A stretch of 25,433 nucleotides of DNA from JACMJP01 sp046160675 (lineage in GTDB: Bacteria; Bacteroidota; Bacteroidia; Chitinophagales; BACL12). The notes under the pieces are model-generated. The model did no database searches. It saw only the letters and a program-made list of their open reading frames with translations, and was not told the DNA's origin. This document shows positions 16,832-22,747 of the stretch, piece after piece (positions within the stretch are counted from its first letter, which is position 1; each line of letters begins with the position of its first letter). The translations under genes and the position numbers were made by a program. Location: positions 1 to 25,433 of the forward strand of contig JBJXHH010000122.1 of assembly GCA_046160675.1 (NCBI GenBank), written 5' to 3'.

Positions 16832-17785
16832 ATGACGGAATATAAACTACCCAATTTTCTTATAGTTGGAGCCGGTAAAGCGGGCACAACTTCTTTGCAT
16901 CTCTATCTACAACAACACCCTGAGGTCTTTATGAGCCCGGTTAAGGAAACAAATTATTTTAGTGATGCAGATATGAAATTTGAACATTTCAATTTGGATT
17001 ACAGGCAGGATATAGGAATTGATATTGATAAATACCTCGCAGGTGCAATGGATAAAAAAGTACATATTGCACATATAAGAACATGGGAACAATACAAGAA
17101 GTTATTCAGGGACGTAAAAGAAGAAAAGGCAATAGGTGAAGTGAGTAATTCTTATTTGAGTTTACCTTCAGCGGCTCAGGAAATAAGAAAGAAATTGCCG
17201 GGTGTAAAAATTGTGATGATCCTGCGTAACCCGGTTGAAAGACTGTACTCGCAGTTTTTGATGAATTTAAAACTTGGAAAAATTACGGAAAAGGATTTGC
17301 TCAAGGAAATACAACAAGATGAAAGTAAAAAGGAGAAAGGATGGGGAGTAAGTCATATGTATCTTGAGAACGGAATGTATTATGAGCAAGTAAAGAGATA
17401 TTATAACTTGTTTCCGTTGTCGCAAATACATATCATCTATTTTGAGGATTTTAAAAAGGATGCAGGAGCCGAAATGAAAAAACTTTTTTCCTTCCTGGGG
17501 GTAGATCCGGATTTTGAGATTGATATGAGCGAGAAGTTAAACGAAGCCGGTATGCCGAGGTTCGGTAAATTGAATTATTTCCTAACACAAACAGGATTAT
17601 ATAAACTTTCTAAAAAGCTGATTTCCGGCAACCTGAAGCAAAAAGTGAAGAATTTCTTTTACTCGAAAGAGAATATCCCTAAAATGAATGAAGAAGAAAG
17701 GCAATGGATTGTGAATTATTACAGGAATGATGTTCAGGAACTCTCAAATCTGCTCCACAGAGATTTAGCTCACTGGCTGAAGTAA
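16832..17785 (+). CDS. PAPS-dependent sulfotransferase, copy 4
   Basis: A 317-residue sulfotransferase with PAPS loop GAGKAGTTSLH (13-23, Lys16), an SPVKETNYFSD block, 3'-phosphate site MILRNPVERLYSQF with Arg132 and Ser140, and the shared tail LSNLLHRDLAHWLK. It is the sister of copy 3, with the same insertion and the shared WEQYKKLF and YYEQVKRY stretches. The frame is open from an upstream ATG at 16775, but that lies inside the preceding gene and adds 19 unrelated residues. The ATG at 16832, 19 bp after the previous stop, gives an N terminus (MTEYKLPNFLIVG) that aligns with copy 3, so it is chosen. Probably the last gene of the sulfation block. Confidence 0.9.
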   Translation: MTEYKLPNFLIVGAGKAGTTSLHLYLQQHPEVFMSPVKETNYFSDADMKFEHFNLDYRQDIGIDIDKYLAGAMDKKVHIAHIRTWEQYKKLFRDVKEEKAIGEVSNSYLSLPSAAQEIRKKLPGVKIVMILRNPVERLYSQFLMNLKLGKITEKDLLKEIQQDESKKEKGWGVSHMYLENGMYYEQVKRYYNLFPLSQIHIIYFEDFKKDAGAEMKKLFSFLGVDPDFEIDMSEKLNEAGMPRFGKLNYFLTQTGLYKLSKKLISGNLKQKVKNFFYSKENIPKMNEEERQWIVNYYRNDVQELSNLLHRDLAHWLK

Positions 17786-17809
17786 TCAGTAAATTTCTAA
17801 ATTTGGAGC

Positions 17810-19954
17810 ATGAAAAAATTGCTTCTTTCAGTATGTATTCTCACTGCTGTTTCAGTATTTGCACAAACAATAACTTCTCCTGATAAGAACCTTGTGTTGA
17901 TGTTTTCATTAGATGATGACGGAAAACCTTTTTATCAGTTGAGTTATAAAAACAAACAAGTCATAAAACCATCAAAACTGGGCATTGCTTTAGGAGGACA
18001 GGTTTCATTTATACAGGGGTTTCACATTGTAAGTGCTGATACATCTTCTTTTGATGAAACATGGAAACCTGTTTGGGGCGAAGTAAAAGAGATCAGGAAC
18101 AACTATAATGAATTAAAAGTGACCCTTACGCAAAAAGGAATTGAGGAAAGATTTTTTATTATCACCTTCAGGGTTTTTAATGACGGGCTTGGTTTTAGGT
18201 ATGAATTTCCAGAACAAAATAATTTGAGGAATTTTATTGTTAATAATGAAGTGACGGAATTTTTTCTCACAGACGATCACAAGGCTTTCTGGATGCCTGG
18301 GGATTATGATACGAATGAATACACTTATAGTGAAAGTAATTTGAGTAAAGTAAATGCAGACACTGCAAACACCTATAGGGAAATTGCCACAAGAACACCG
18401 ATTGGAAAAAATTTCGTTCAAACTCCGTTGATGTTGAAAACAGGTGACGGATTATATATTAATATTTTTGAAGCCGCATTAGTGAATTACCCTGCAATGC
18501 ATCTGCAGGTGAATCAAAATAATTTTAAGCTGACCTCACATCTAGTACCTGATGCTGTGGGAAATAAGGCATATTTACAAACACCATCGCACACACCCTG
18601 GAGAACTATTCTTGTGAGTGATGATGCAAAAAATATTCTTTCCTCAAAAATGATTTTAAACCTGAACGAGCCTTCGAAAATAGAAAACACAAACTGGATA
18701 AAACCCATGAAAATGATCGGTGTATGGTGGGAGATGCATATAGGAACAGGCACCTGGAATTATTCTGATGCAAATAATATTGACCTTGAAACAACAGATT
18801 GGAGCAAGCTCACACCTAATGGGAAACATAGTGCAAACACAGCAAATGTGAAACTTTATATTGATTTTGCTGCAGCAAATAATATTGATGGGGTGCTAGT
18901 AGAGGGATGGAATACCGGATGGGAAGACTGGTTCGGTAACTGGAAGGAAAATGTATTTGATTTTGTTACCCCGTATCCAGACTTTGATGTAGAGGGGTTA
19001 ACAATGTATGCTGCTGATAGAAATGTAAAACTCATTATGCATCATGAAACTTCTTCTTCCGTTACAAATTATGAACGGAGATTAGAGGACGCTTTTCAGT
19101 TTATGAAAGACAATAATTATGATGCTGTAAAAACAGGGTATGTGGGCCGAATCATTCCAAGAGGGGAATATCATGACGGGCAATGGATGGTGAATCATTA
19201 TATCCGTGTGATTGAAAAAGCTGCAGAATATGAGATCATGGTGGATGCCCATGAACCTGTTCGACCTACCGGACTCCACAGAACATATCCTAACTGGCTT
19301 GCATGCGAAGCCGCAAGGGGCAATGAGTTTAATGCATGGAGTAAAGGCAACCCTCCTTCGCATGAAACCATTTTACCCTTTACAAGATTGCTTGGCGGCC
19401 CTATGGATTATACGCCCGGAATTTTCCAGATCAAAATGAATTATTACGACAGTTCGAAAACAAACCAGGTACACACAACACTTGCAAAACAACTTGCTTT
19501 ATATGTAACCCTGTATTCGCCATTACAAATGGCAGCCGACTTGCCTGAAAATTATGCAAAACACATGGATGCTTTTCAGTTTATCAAAGATGTGCCAGTT
19601 GACTGGGACGAAACAAAAATTCTTGCTGCAGAACCGGGTGATTATGTTACAATTGCCAGGAAAGAAAAGAATGCAAGCAATTGGTATATCGGAAGCATTA
19701 CAGATGAAAATGCCAGAACTCAAACCATTGCATTGGATTTTTTGGATAACGGTAAAAAGTATATAATGACTGTGTATGCTGATGCAGCTGATGCAGACTG
19801 GTATCATAACCCAATGGCCTATGTTGTTAATTCTTATATTGCTGACGGTAAGACAATAGTAAAAATGAAGCTTGCAGCCGGAGGTGGTTGCGCAATAAGT
19901 TTGAAACTTGCGAATGAGACGGAGATAATAAACCTGAAAAAATATAAAAATTAA
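17810..19954 (+). CDS. Secreted glycoside hydrolase family 97, SusB-like (inverting alpha-glucosidase type)
   Basis: A 714-residue exo-acting alpha-glycoside hydrolase with a signal peptide (about 1-18, ...VSVFA before QTITS), so probably periplasmic. It has the GH97 order: N-terminal beta-sandwich (20-290), TIM barrel (about 300-570) and C-terminal beta domain. Conserved acids are Glu365 (VEGWN), Glu413 (HHETS), Glu482 (AHEP) and Glu506 (GNEF). All sit at a constant offset of 26 from the SusB catalytic/metal-site residues as I recall them (391, 439, 508, 532). The KTGYVG segment lacks the nucleophilic Asp of retaining GH97 members, so inversion is expected. It starts 24 bp after the sulfotransferase operon and may be co-transcribed, but no SusC/D partners are present. 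Its stop codon overlaps that of era on the other strand (TTAA). Confidence 0.93.
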   Translation: MKKLLLSVCILTAVSVFAQTITSPDKNLVLMFSLDDDGKPFYQLSYKNKQVIKPSKLGIALGGQVSFIQGFHIVSADTSSFDETWKPVWGEVKEIRNNYNELKVTLTQKGIEERFFIITFRVFNDGLGFRYEFPEQNNLRNFIVNNEVTEFFLTDDHKAFWMPGDYDTNEYTYSESNLSKVNADTANTYREIATRTPIGKNFVQTPLMLKTGDGLYINIFEAALVNYPAMHLQVNQNNFKLTSHLVPDAVGNKAYLQTPSHTPWRTILVSDDAKNILSSKMILNLNEPSKIENTNWIKPMKMIGVWWEMHIGTGTWNYSDANNIDLETTDWSKLTPNGKHSANTANVKLYIDFAAANNIDGVLVEGWNTGWEDWFGNWKENVFDFVTPYPDFDVEGLTMYAADRNVKLIMHHETSSSVTNYERRLEDAFQFMKDNNYDAVKTGYVGRIIPRGEYHDGQWMVNHYIRVIEKAAEYEIMVDAHEPVRPTGLHRTYPNWLACEAARGNEFNAWSKGNPPSHETILPFTRLLGGPMDYTPGIFQIKMNYYDSSKTNQVHTTLAKQLALYVTLYSPLQMAADLPENYAKHMDAFQFIKDVPVDWDETKILAAEPGDYVTIARKEKNASNWYIGSITDENARTQTIALDFLDNGKKYIMTVYADAADADWYHNPMAYVVNSYIADGKTIVKMKLAAGGGCAISLKLANETEIINLKKYKN

Positions 19955-20835
19955 GTTTCGTATCCGAAGTATTTCAGATTTCTTTCGTCATTTTTCCAGT
20001 TCTCTTTTATTTTGACAAATAACTCAAGAAAAACTTTTTTACCCAACCAGGCTTCCATTTCTTTTCTTGCTTCAACACCAACTTTTTTAATGGCAGAACC
20101 TTTCGGCCCGATGATGATGTTTTTGTGTGATTCCCTCTCAGCAAAAATGGTTGCCTTTATAACTGTGATGTCTTCCTTTTCTTTGAATTCCATAACCACA
20201 ACTTCTACTGAATAGGGAATTTCCTGTTTGTAGTGTTTCAGGATTTCTGCCCGCACCATTTCACTTGCAATAAATCTTTCACTCACATCTGTAAGCGTAT
20301 CCTCAGGAAAATACGCCGGGTGTTCAGGAAGGTTTTCTTCGATAAATTGTTCAAGTACATGAATATTTTCTTTTCGTAAGGCCGATATAGAAATAAATTT
20401 TTTCCCATGCAGGTATTGATTCCATTTTTCTTCCTCTCCATCTTGTGCATCTTTATCTATCAAATCGGCTTTATTTAAAACAACACAGACGGGGATATTT
20501 GAAAGTATGATCTTATCAAGTACCGGGTTGTTTTCAGTTTTCTCACCGGGATTTACAAGATATAAAATGATATCAGCGTCCTGAAGTGCTGTATCAATCT
20601 GTGCATTCATCCATTCATGCAATTTGTAAGCAGGGTCCTTTACAATTCCCGGCGTATCAGAATAAATAATTTGATGTGAAGCAGTAGTAACAACACCCAG
20701 TAACCTTCTTCTTGTTGTTTGTGCTTTTGGAGTAACTGCTGCTAATTTTTCACCAACAAGAATATTTAATAATGTCGACTTACCTGCATTCGGTTTCCCG
20801 ATTATGTTTACAAACCCTGCTTTGAAATTTTTCAT
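19951..20835 (-). CDS. era: GTPase Era (ribosome assembly, 16S rRNA binding)
   Basis: A 294-residue Era protein that binds the 3' end of 16S rRNA during 30S assembly. It has G1 GKPNAGKS (13-20), G3 DTPG (60-63), G4 NKAD (121-124) and G5 SAL (151-153). The C-terminal KH domain has the GPKG loop (243-246) followed by KKVGVEARKEMEAWLGKKVFL. The frame stays open upstream to 20994, but that extension is the antisense of the tRNA gene (a GYEPDELPTAPPR-type translation) and 53 extra residues no Era has. ATG at 20835, giving MKNFKAGFVNIIGKP, is the correct start. The gene is divergent from the tRNA-fMet/der side and convergent with the GH97 gene, overlapping it by the 4 bases TTAA. Confidence 0.97.
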   Translation of the reverse strand: MKNFKAGFVNIIGKPNAGKSTLLNILVGEKLAAVTPKAQTTRRRLLGVVTTASHQIIYSDTPGIVKDPAYKLHEWMNAQIDTALQDADIILYLVNPGEKTENNPVLDKIILSNIPVCVVLNKADLIDKDAQDGEEEKWNQYLHGKKFISISALRKENIHVLEQFIEENLPEHPAYFPEDTLTDVSERFIASEMVRAEILKHYKQEIPYSVEVVVMEFKEKEDITVIKATIFAERESHKNIIIGPKGSAIKKVGVEARKEMEAWLGKKVFLELFVKIKENWKNDERNLKYFGYET

Positions 20836-20893
20836 TTTGTCAAAGTTCAAAAATTGCGAAGACAAAATGAATTCAGGAATAATGGAACAAAGC

Positions 20894-20924
20894 TTGGCAA
20901 GCCGGACTTTAAGTTCTATATTTG
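20894..20924 (+). promoter_or_regulatory. Promoter of the initiator tRNA gene
   Basis: A -33 TTG (20894-20896), a 20-bp spacer and a perfect -7 box TATATTTG (20917-20924) match the Bacteroidota TTG/TAnnTTTG promoter. The box ends 12 bp before the tRNA 5' end, leaving room for a very short leader. It is the best-formed promoter in the window. Confidence 0.75.
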
Positions 20925-20936
20925 CACCCTCAATAC

Positions 20937-21009
20937 CGCGGGGTGGAGCAGTTGGTAGCTCGTCGGGCTCATAACCCGAAGGCCGCAGGTTCAAGTCCTG
21001 CCCCCGCTA
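20937..21009 (+). tRNA. Initiator tRNA-Met (tRNA-fMet), anticodon CAT
   Basis: The cloverleaf folds fully: acceptor stem with GCGGGG pairing CCCCGC; D stem GAGC/GCTC; anticodon stem TCGGG/CCCGA with loop CTCATAA (anticodon 20970-20972); and T stem GCAGG/CCTGC with loop TTCAAGT. Initiator hallmarks are all present: the unpaired 1-72 position (C against T), A11-T24 in the D stem, and three G:C pairs directly below the anticodon loop. The bases after the discriminator A are CTA, so CCA is not encoded and must be added enzymatically. It lies between divergent era and der, with its own promoter and a terminator-like hairpin. Confidence 0.97.
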
Positions 21010-21017
21010 CTAACAAA

Positions 21018-21047
21018 GGGTTGGCGAATGTCAACCCTGTTTTATTT
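21018..21047 (+). terminator. Terminator-like hairpin between tRNA-fMet and der
   Basis: GGGTTGGC, loop GAAT, GTCAACCC forms an 8-bp stem with one G:T pair (21018-21037), followed by the T-rich tract TGTTTTATTT. It starts 9 bp after the tRNA and ends close to the der start at 21054, so it probably ends the tRNA transcript or attenuates read-through into der. Confidence 0.6.
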
Positions 21048-21053
21048 AAAAAA

Positions 21054-22367
21054 ATGAGCTTCACTGTTGCTATCATCGGAAGGCCGAACGTCGGAAAATC
21101 AACCTTGTTTAACAGGCTGACAGGGGAGAGGCATGCAATTGTTGACAATATCAGCGGGGTGACAAGAGACAGGCACTATGGAGTATCTGAGTGGAATGGG
21201 AAAGTGTTTGACCTAATTGATACCGGAGGGTTCGTTCAGAACAGCGAAGATGTTTTTGAAAGGGAAATTCGTAAGCAAGTGAAAATTGCTATTGAAGAAG
21301 CATCCCTGTTACTTATGATGGTAGATGTTACAACAGGGCTTACTGATCTTGATGCAGAATTGATTGACATGCTGCGAAAAATAAAGAAGCAGGTTTTTAT
21401 TGTTGTAAATAAAGTTGACAACAATACAAGACAACTGGAAGCAACAGAATTTTACAGTACAGGTTTTGAACATATATATTTTGTTTCTTCTATAAGTGGT
21501 AGCGGAACCGGTGAACTGCTGGATGCTATCGCAGAACAAATTCCTGAAGAAAATATTTCGGAGGTTGAAGAACAAAATGCGCTACCGAAGTTTGCAATTG
21601 TAGGGCAACCGAACGTAGGCAAATCAACATTGCTGAACGCTTTAGTGGGCGAAGAAAGAAACATTGTAACAGATGTTGCGGGTACAACCAGAGATGCCAT
21701 CAATACAAGATATTCTTTGTTTGGGAAAGATTTCATTTTGATTGACACGGCAGGTATCCGCAAGAAAGCCTCTGTGCATGAAGACCTGGAGTTTTATACA
21801 GTTATAAGGGCAATCAAGGCGATTGATGAGGCAGATGTTTGTTTGTTATTGGTTGATGCCAGGACAGGAATAGAAGCACAAGATCTTGCTATTTTACACA
21901 CGATAGAAAAGAAAAGAAGAGGCCTGGTTGTACTGGTAAATAAATGGGACATGGTAGAAAAAGAAACCAATACCCTGAAAGAGTATGAAGAAAACATCCG
22001 GAATAAGATTGCACCGTTCAGGGATGTTCCAATTCTTTTTATCTCGGCAAAAGACAAAACAAGGATTTTTAAAGCGATGGAAAAGGCGCTTGAGGTATAC
22101 CAGAATAAATCAATCCAGATTTCTACCAGCAAATTAAACGACCTGCTGCTTCCTATCATACAAAACTTCCCGCCGCCTTCAGCAAGAGGGTATCATATCA
22201 AGATCAAATACATTACACAGATCACCGCCAGGATACCCACCTTTATATTCTTTTGTAACCACCCGAAACATATCCGTGATAGTTACAGGAGTTTCCTGGA
22301 AAATAAGCTCAGGGAGCATTTCCAGCTAACCGGTGTTCCTGTGAATATCTTTTTCAGGGAGAAATAA
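21054..22367 (+). CDS. der: GTPase Der (EngA), 50S ribosome assembly
   Basis: A 437-residue protein with two tandem GTPase domains and a C-terminal KH-like domain, the unmistakable Der layout. The first domain has GRPNVGKS (9-16), DTGG and NKVD; the second has GQPNVGKS (184-191), DTAG and NKWD. The C-terminal segment contains PPSARGYHIKIKYITQ and ends FFREK. The frame is open upstream to 20922, but those 44 codons read through the tRNA gene (GVEQLVARRAHNPKAAGSSP-type translation). ATG at 21054, in an A-rich context and giving MSFTVAIIGRPN, is the true start. With era on the opposite side of the tRNA, two ribosome-assembly GTPases flank an initiator tRNA. No separate -7 box was recognised in the 44 bp between tRNA and der. 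Confidence 0.97.
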   Translation: MSFTVAIIGRPNVGKSTLFNRLTGERHAIVDNISGVTRDRHYGVSEWNGKVFDLIDTGGFVQNSEDVFEREIRKQVKIAIEEASLLLMMVDVTTGLTDLDAELIDMLRKIKKQVFIVVNKVDNNTRQLEATEFYSTGFEHIYFVSSISGSGTGELLDAIAEQIPEENISEVEEQNALPKFAIVGQPNVGKSTLLNALVGEERNIVTDVAGTTRDAINTRYSLFGKDFILIDTAGIRKKASVHEDLEFYTVIRAIKAIDEADVCLLLVDARTGIEAQDLAILHTIEKKRRGLVVLVNKWDMVEKETNTLKEYEENIRNKIAPFRDVPILFISAKDKTRIFKAMEKALEVYQNKSIQISTSKLNDLLLPIIQNFPPPSARGYHIKIKYITQITARIPTFIFFCNHPKHIRDSYRSFLENKLREHFQLTGVPVNIFFREK

Positions 22368-22384
22368 AACATTTCAAAATTTTA

Positions 22385-22392
22385 TACTTTTG
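22385..22392 (+). promoter_or_regulatory. -7 box of the small lipoprotein gene
   Basis: TACTTTTG matches TAnnTTTG and lies 52 bp before the ATG at 22445. No clear -33 TTG is seen at the usual distance. Transcription from it would begin around 22398, at the foot of the hairpin at 22398-22418. Confidence 0.4.
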
Positions 22393-22397
22393 TAACG

Positions 22398-22418
22398 GAT
22401 TTCCCGTTTTGGGAGATC
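22398..22418 (+). other. Hairpin at the predicted 5' end of the lipoprotein mRNA
   Basis: GATTTCCC, loop GTTTT, GGGAGATC forms an 8-bp stem with one G:T pair. No T-run follows on the plus strand, so it is unlikely to be the der terminator. Its place directly after the -7 box at 22385-22392 suggests a 5'-terminal structure that might protect the transcript or affect translation. Confidence 0.4.
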
Positions 22419-22444
22419 ATTATAAAAACTAAAACCAAGGACAG

Positions 22445-22690
22445 ATGAAAAAACTATCGTATTTCACCATTGCGCTGGCATTAAGCGTACTGGTAGCCTG
22501 CAAAGGAAAAGACAAAAAAGAAGAGGGAGCTGACGATGAAATGGAAGATATGACTGAACAAGTTGAACAGGGAGCTTCTGATCAAATGACAAGCGCTACT
22601 GATAATTCAGTGGATGCAGCAACGAAAGACATGGATGCAGAAAGTGAATTGTTCGGAACTGATGTTGACGATTCTAAAACCGGCCTCTAA
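22445..22690 (+). CDS. Small acidic lipoprotein of unknown function
   Basis: An 81-residue protein with a lipoprotein signal: a positive N terminus (MKK), a hydrophobic core, and the lipobox LVAC with Cys19. The mature part is about 60 residues, highly charged, mainly acidic after an initial Lys/Asp/Glu stretch (KGKDKKEEGADDE), with no cysteine beyond the lipid anchor and no recognisable domain. It looks intrinsically disordered. The charged residues directly after the cysteine resemble the lipoprotein export signals described for Bacteroidota surface lipoproteins, so surface exposure is possible but unproven. It has its own candidate promoter and ends in a strong terminator, so it is probably a single-gene transcript. 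Confidence 0.7.
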   Translation: MKKLSYFTIALALSVLVACKGKDKKEEGADDEMEDMTEQVEQGASDQMTSATDNSVDAATKDMDAESELFGTDVDDSKTGL

Positions 22691-22713
22691 CCGTTCCTAA
22701 AAAAGTTTTCATT

Positions 22714-22746
22714 ATCCCTCCGTCTGCTGATGGGGGGATTTTTCTT
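22714..22746. terminator. Intrinsic terminator shared by the lipoprotein gene and the S41 protease gene
   Basis: ATCCCTCC (22714-22721), a 10-base loop, and GGGGGGAT (22732-22739) form an 8-bp GC-rich stem with one G:T pair. A T-rich tract follows on the plus strand. On the minus strand the stem is followed, after a short spacer, by a T-run (complement of AAAAAA at 22699-22704). It lies between two convergent genes, so it probably acts in both directions. Confidence 0.75.
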
Positions 22747-22747
22747 T

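Noticed and set aside
9873..17785. Sulfotransferase copies considered as an insertion-sequence-driven or recent tandem amplification.
   Set aside because: The copies are strongly diverged, no transposase or flanking direct repeats were seen, and the genes are interleaved with unrelated operon members.
17798..17805. TAAATTTG before the GH97 gene as a -7 promoter box.
   Set aside because: It matches TAnnTTTG but ends 5 bp before the ATG, with no -33 element at the expected distance; it would give a leaderless mRNA and may be chance in AT-rich DNA.
18113..18421. 102-codon minus-strand frame inside the GH97 gene.
   Set aside because: It lies opposite conserved GH97 beta-sandwich coding sequence and has no domain or promoter signal.
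20836..20994. Upstream extension of Era by 53 residues.
   Set aside because: It is the antisense of the tRNA-fMet gene and its leader (GYEPDELPTAPPR-type artefact); real Era proteins start next to the G1 loop, matching ATG 20835.
20922..21053. Upstream extension of Der by 44 residues.
   Set aside because: These codons read through the tRNA and its terminator (GVEQLVARRAHNPKAAGSSP-type artefact); ATG 21054 gives the normal Der N terminus.
21794..22159. 121-codon open frame on the minus strand inside der.
   Set aside because: It is fully opposite a confident Der coding region, has no recognisable domain, and looks like a low-complexity shadow.
22398..22418. Hairpin considered as the der terminator.
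   Set aside because: It is followed by ATTATAAAAAC and not a T-run on the plus strand, and it sits after a -7 box.
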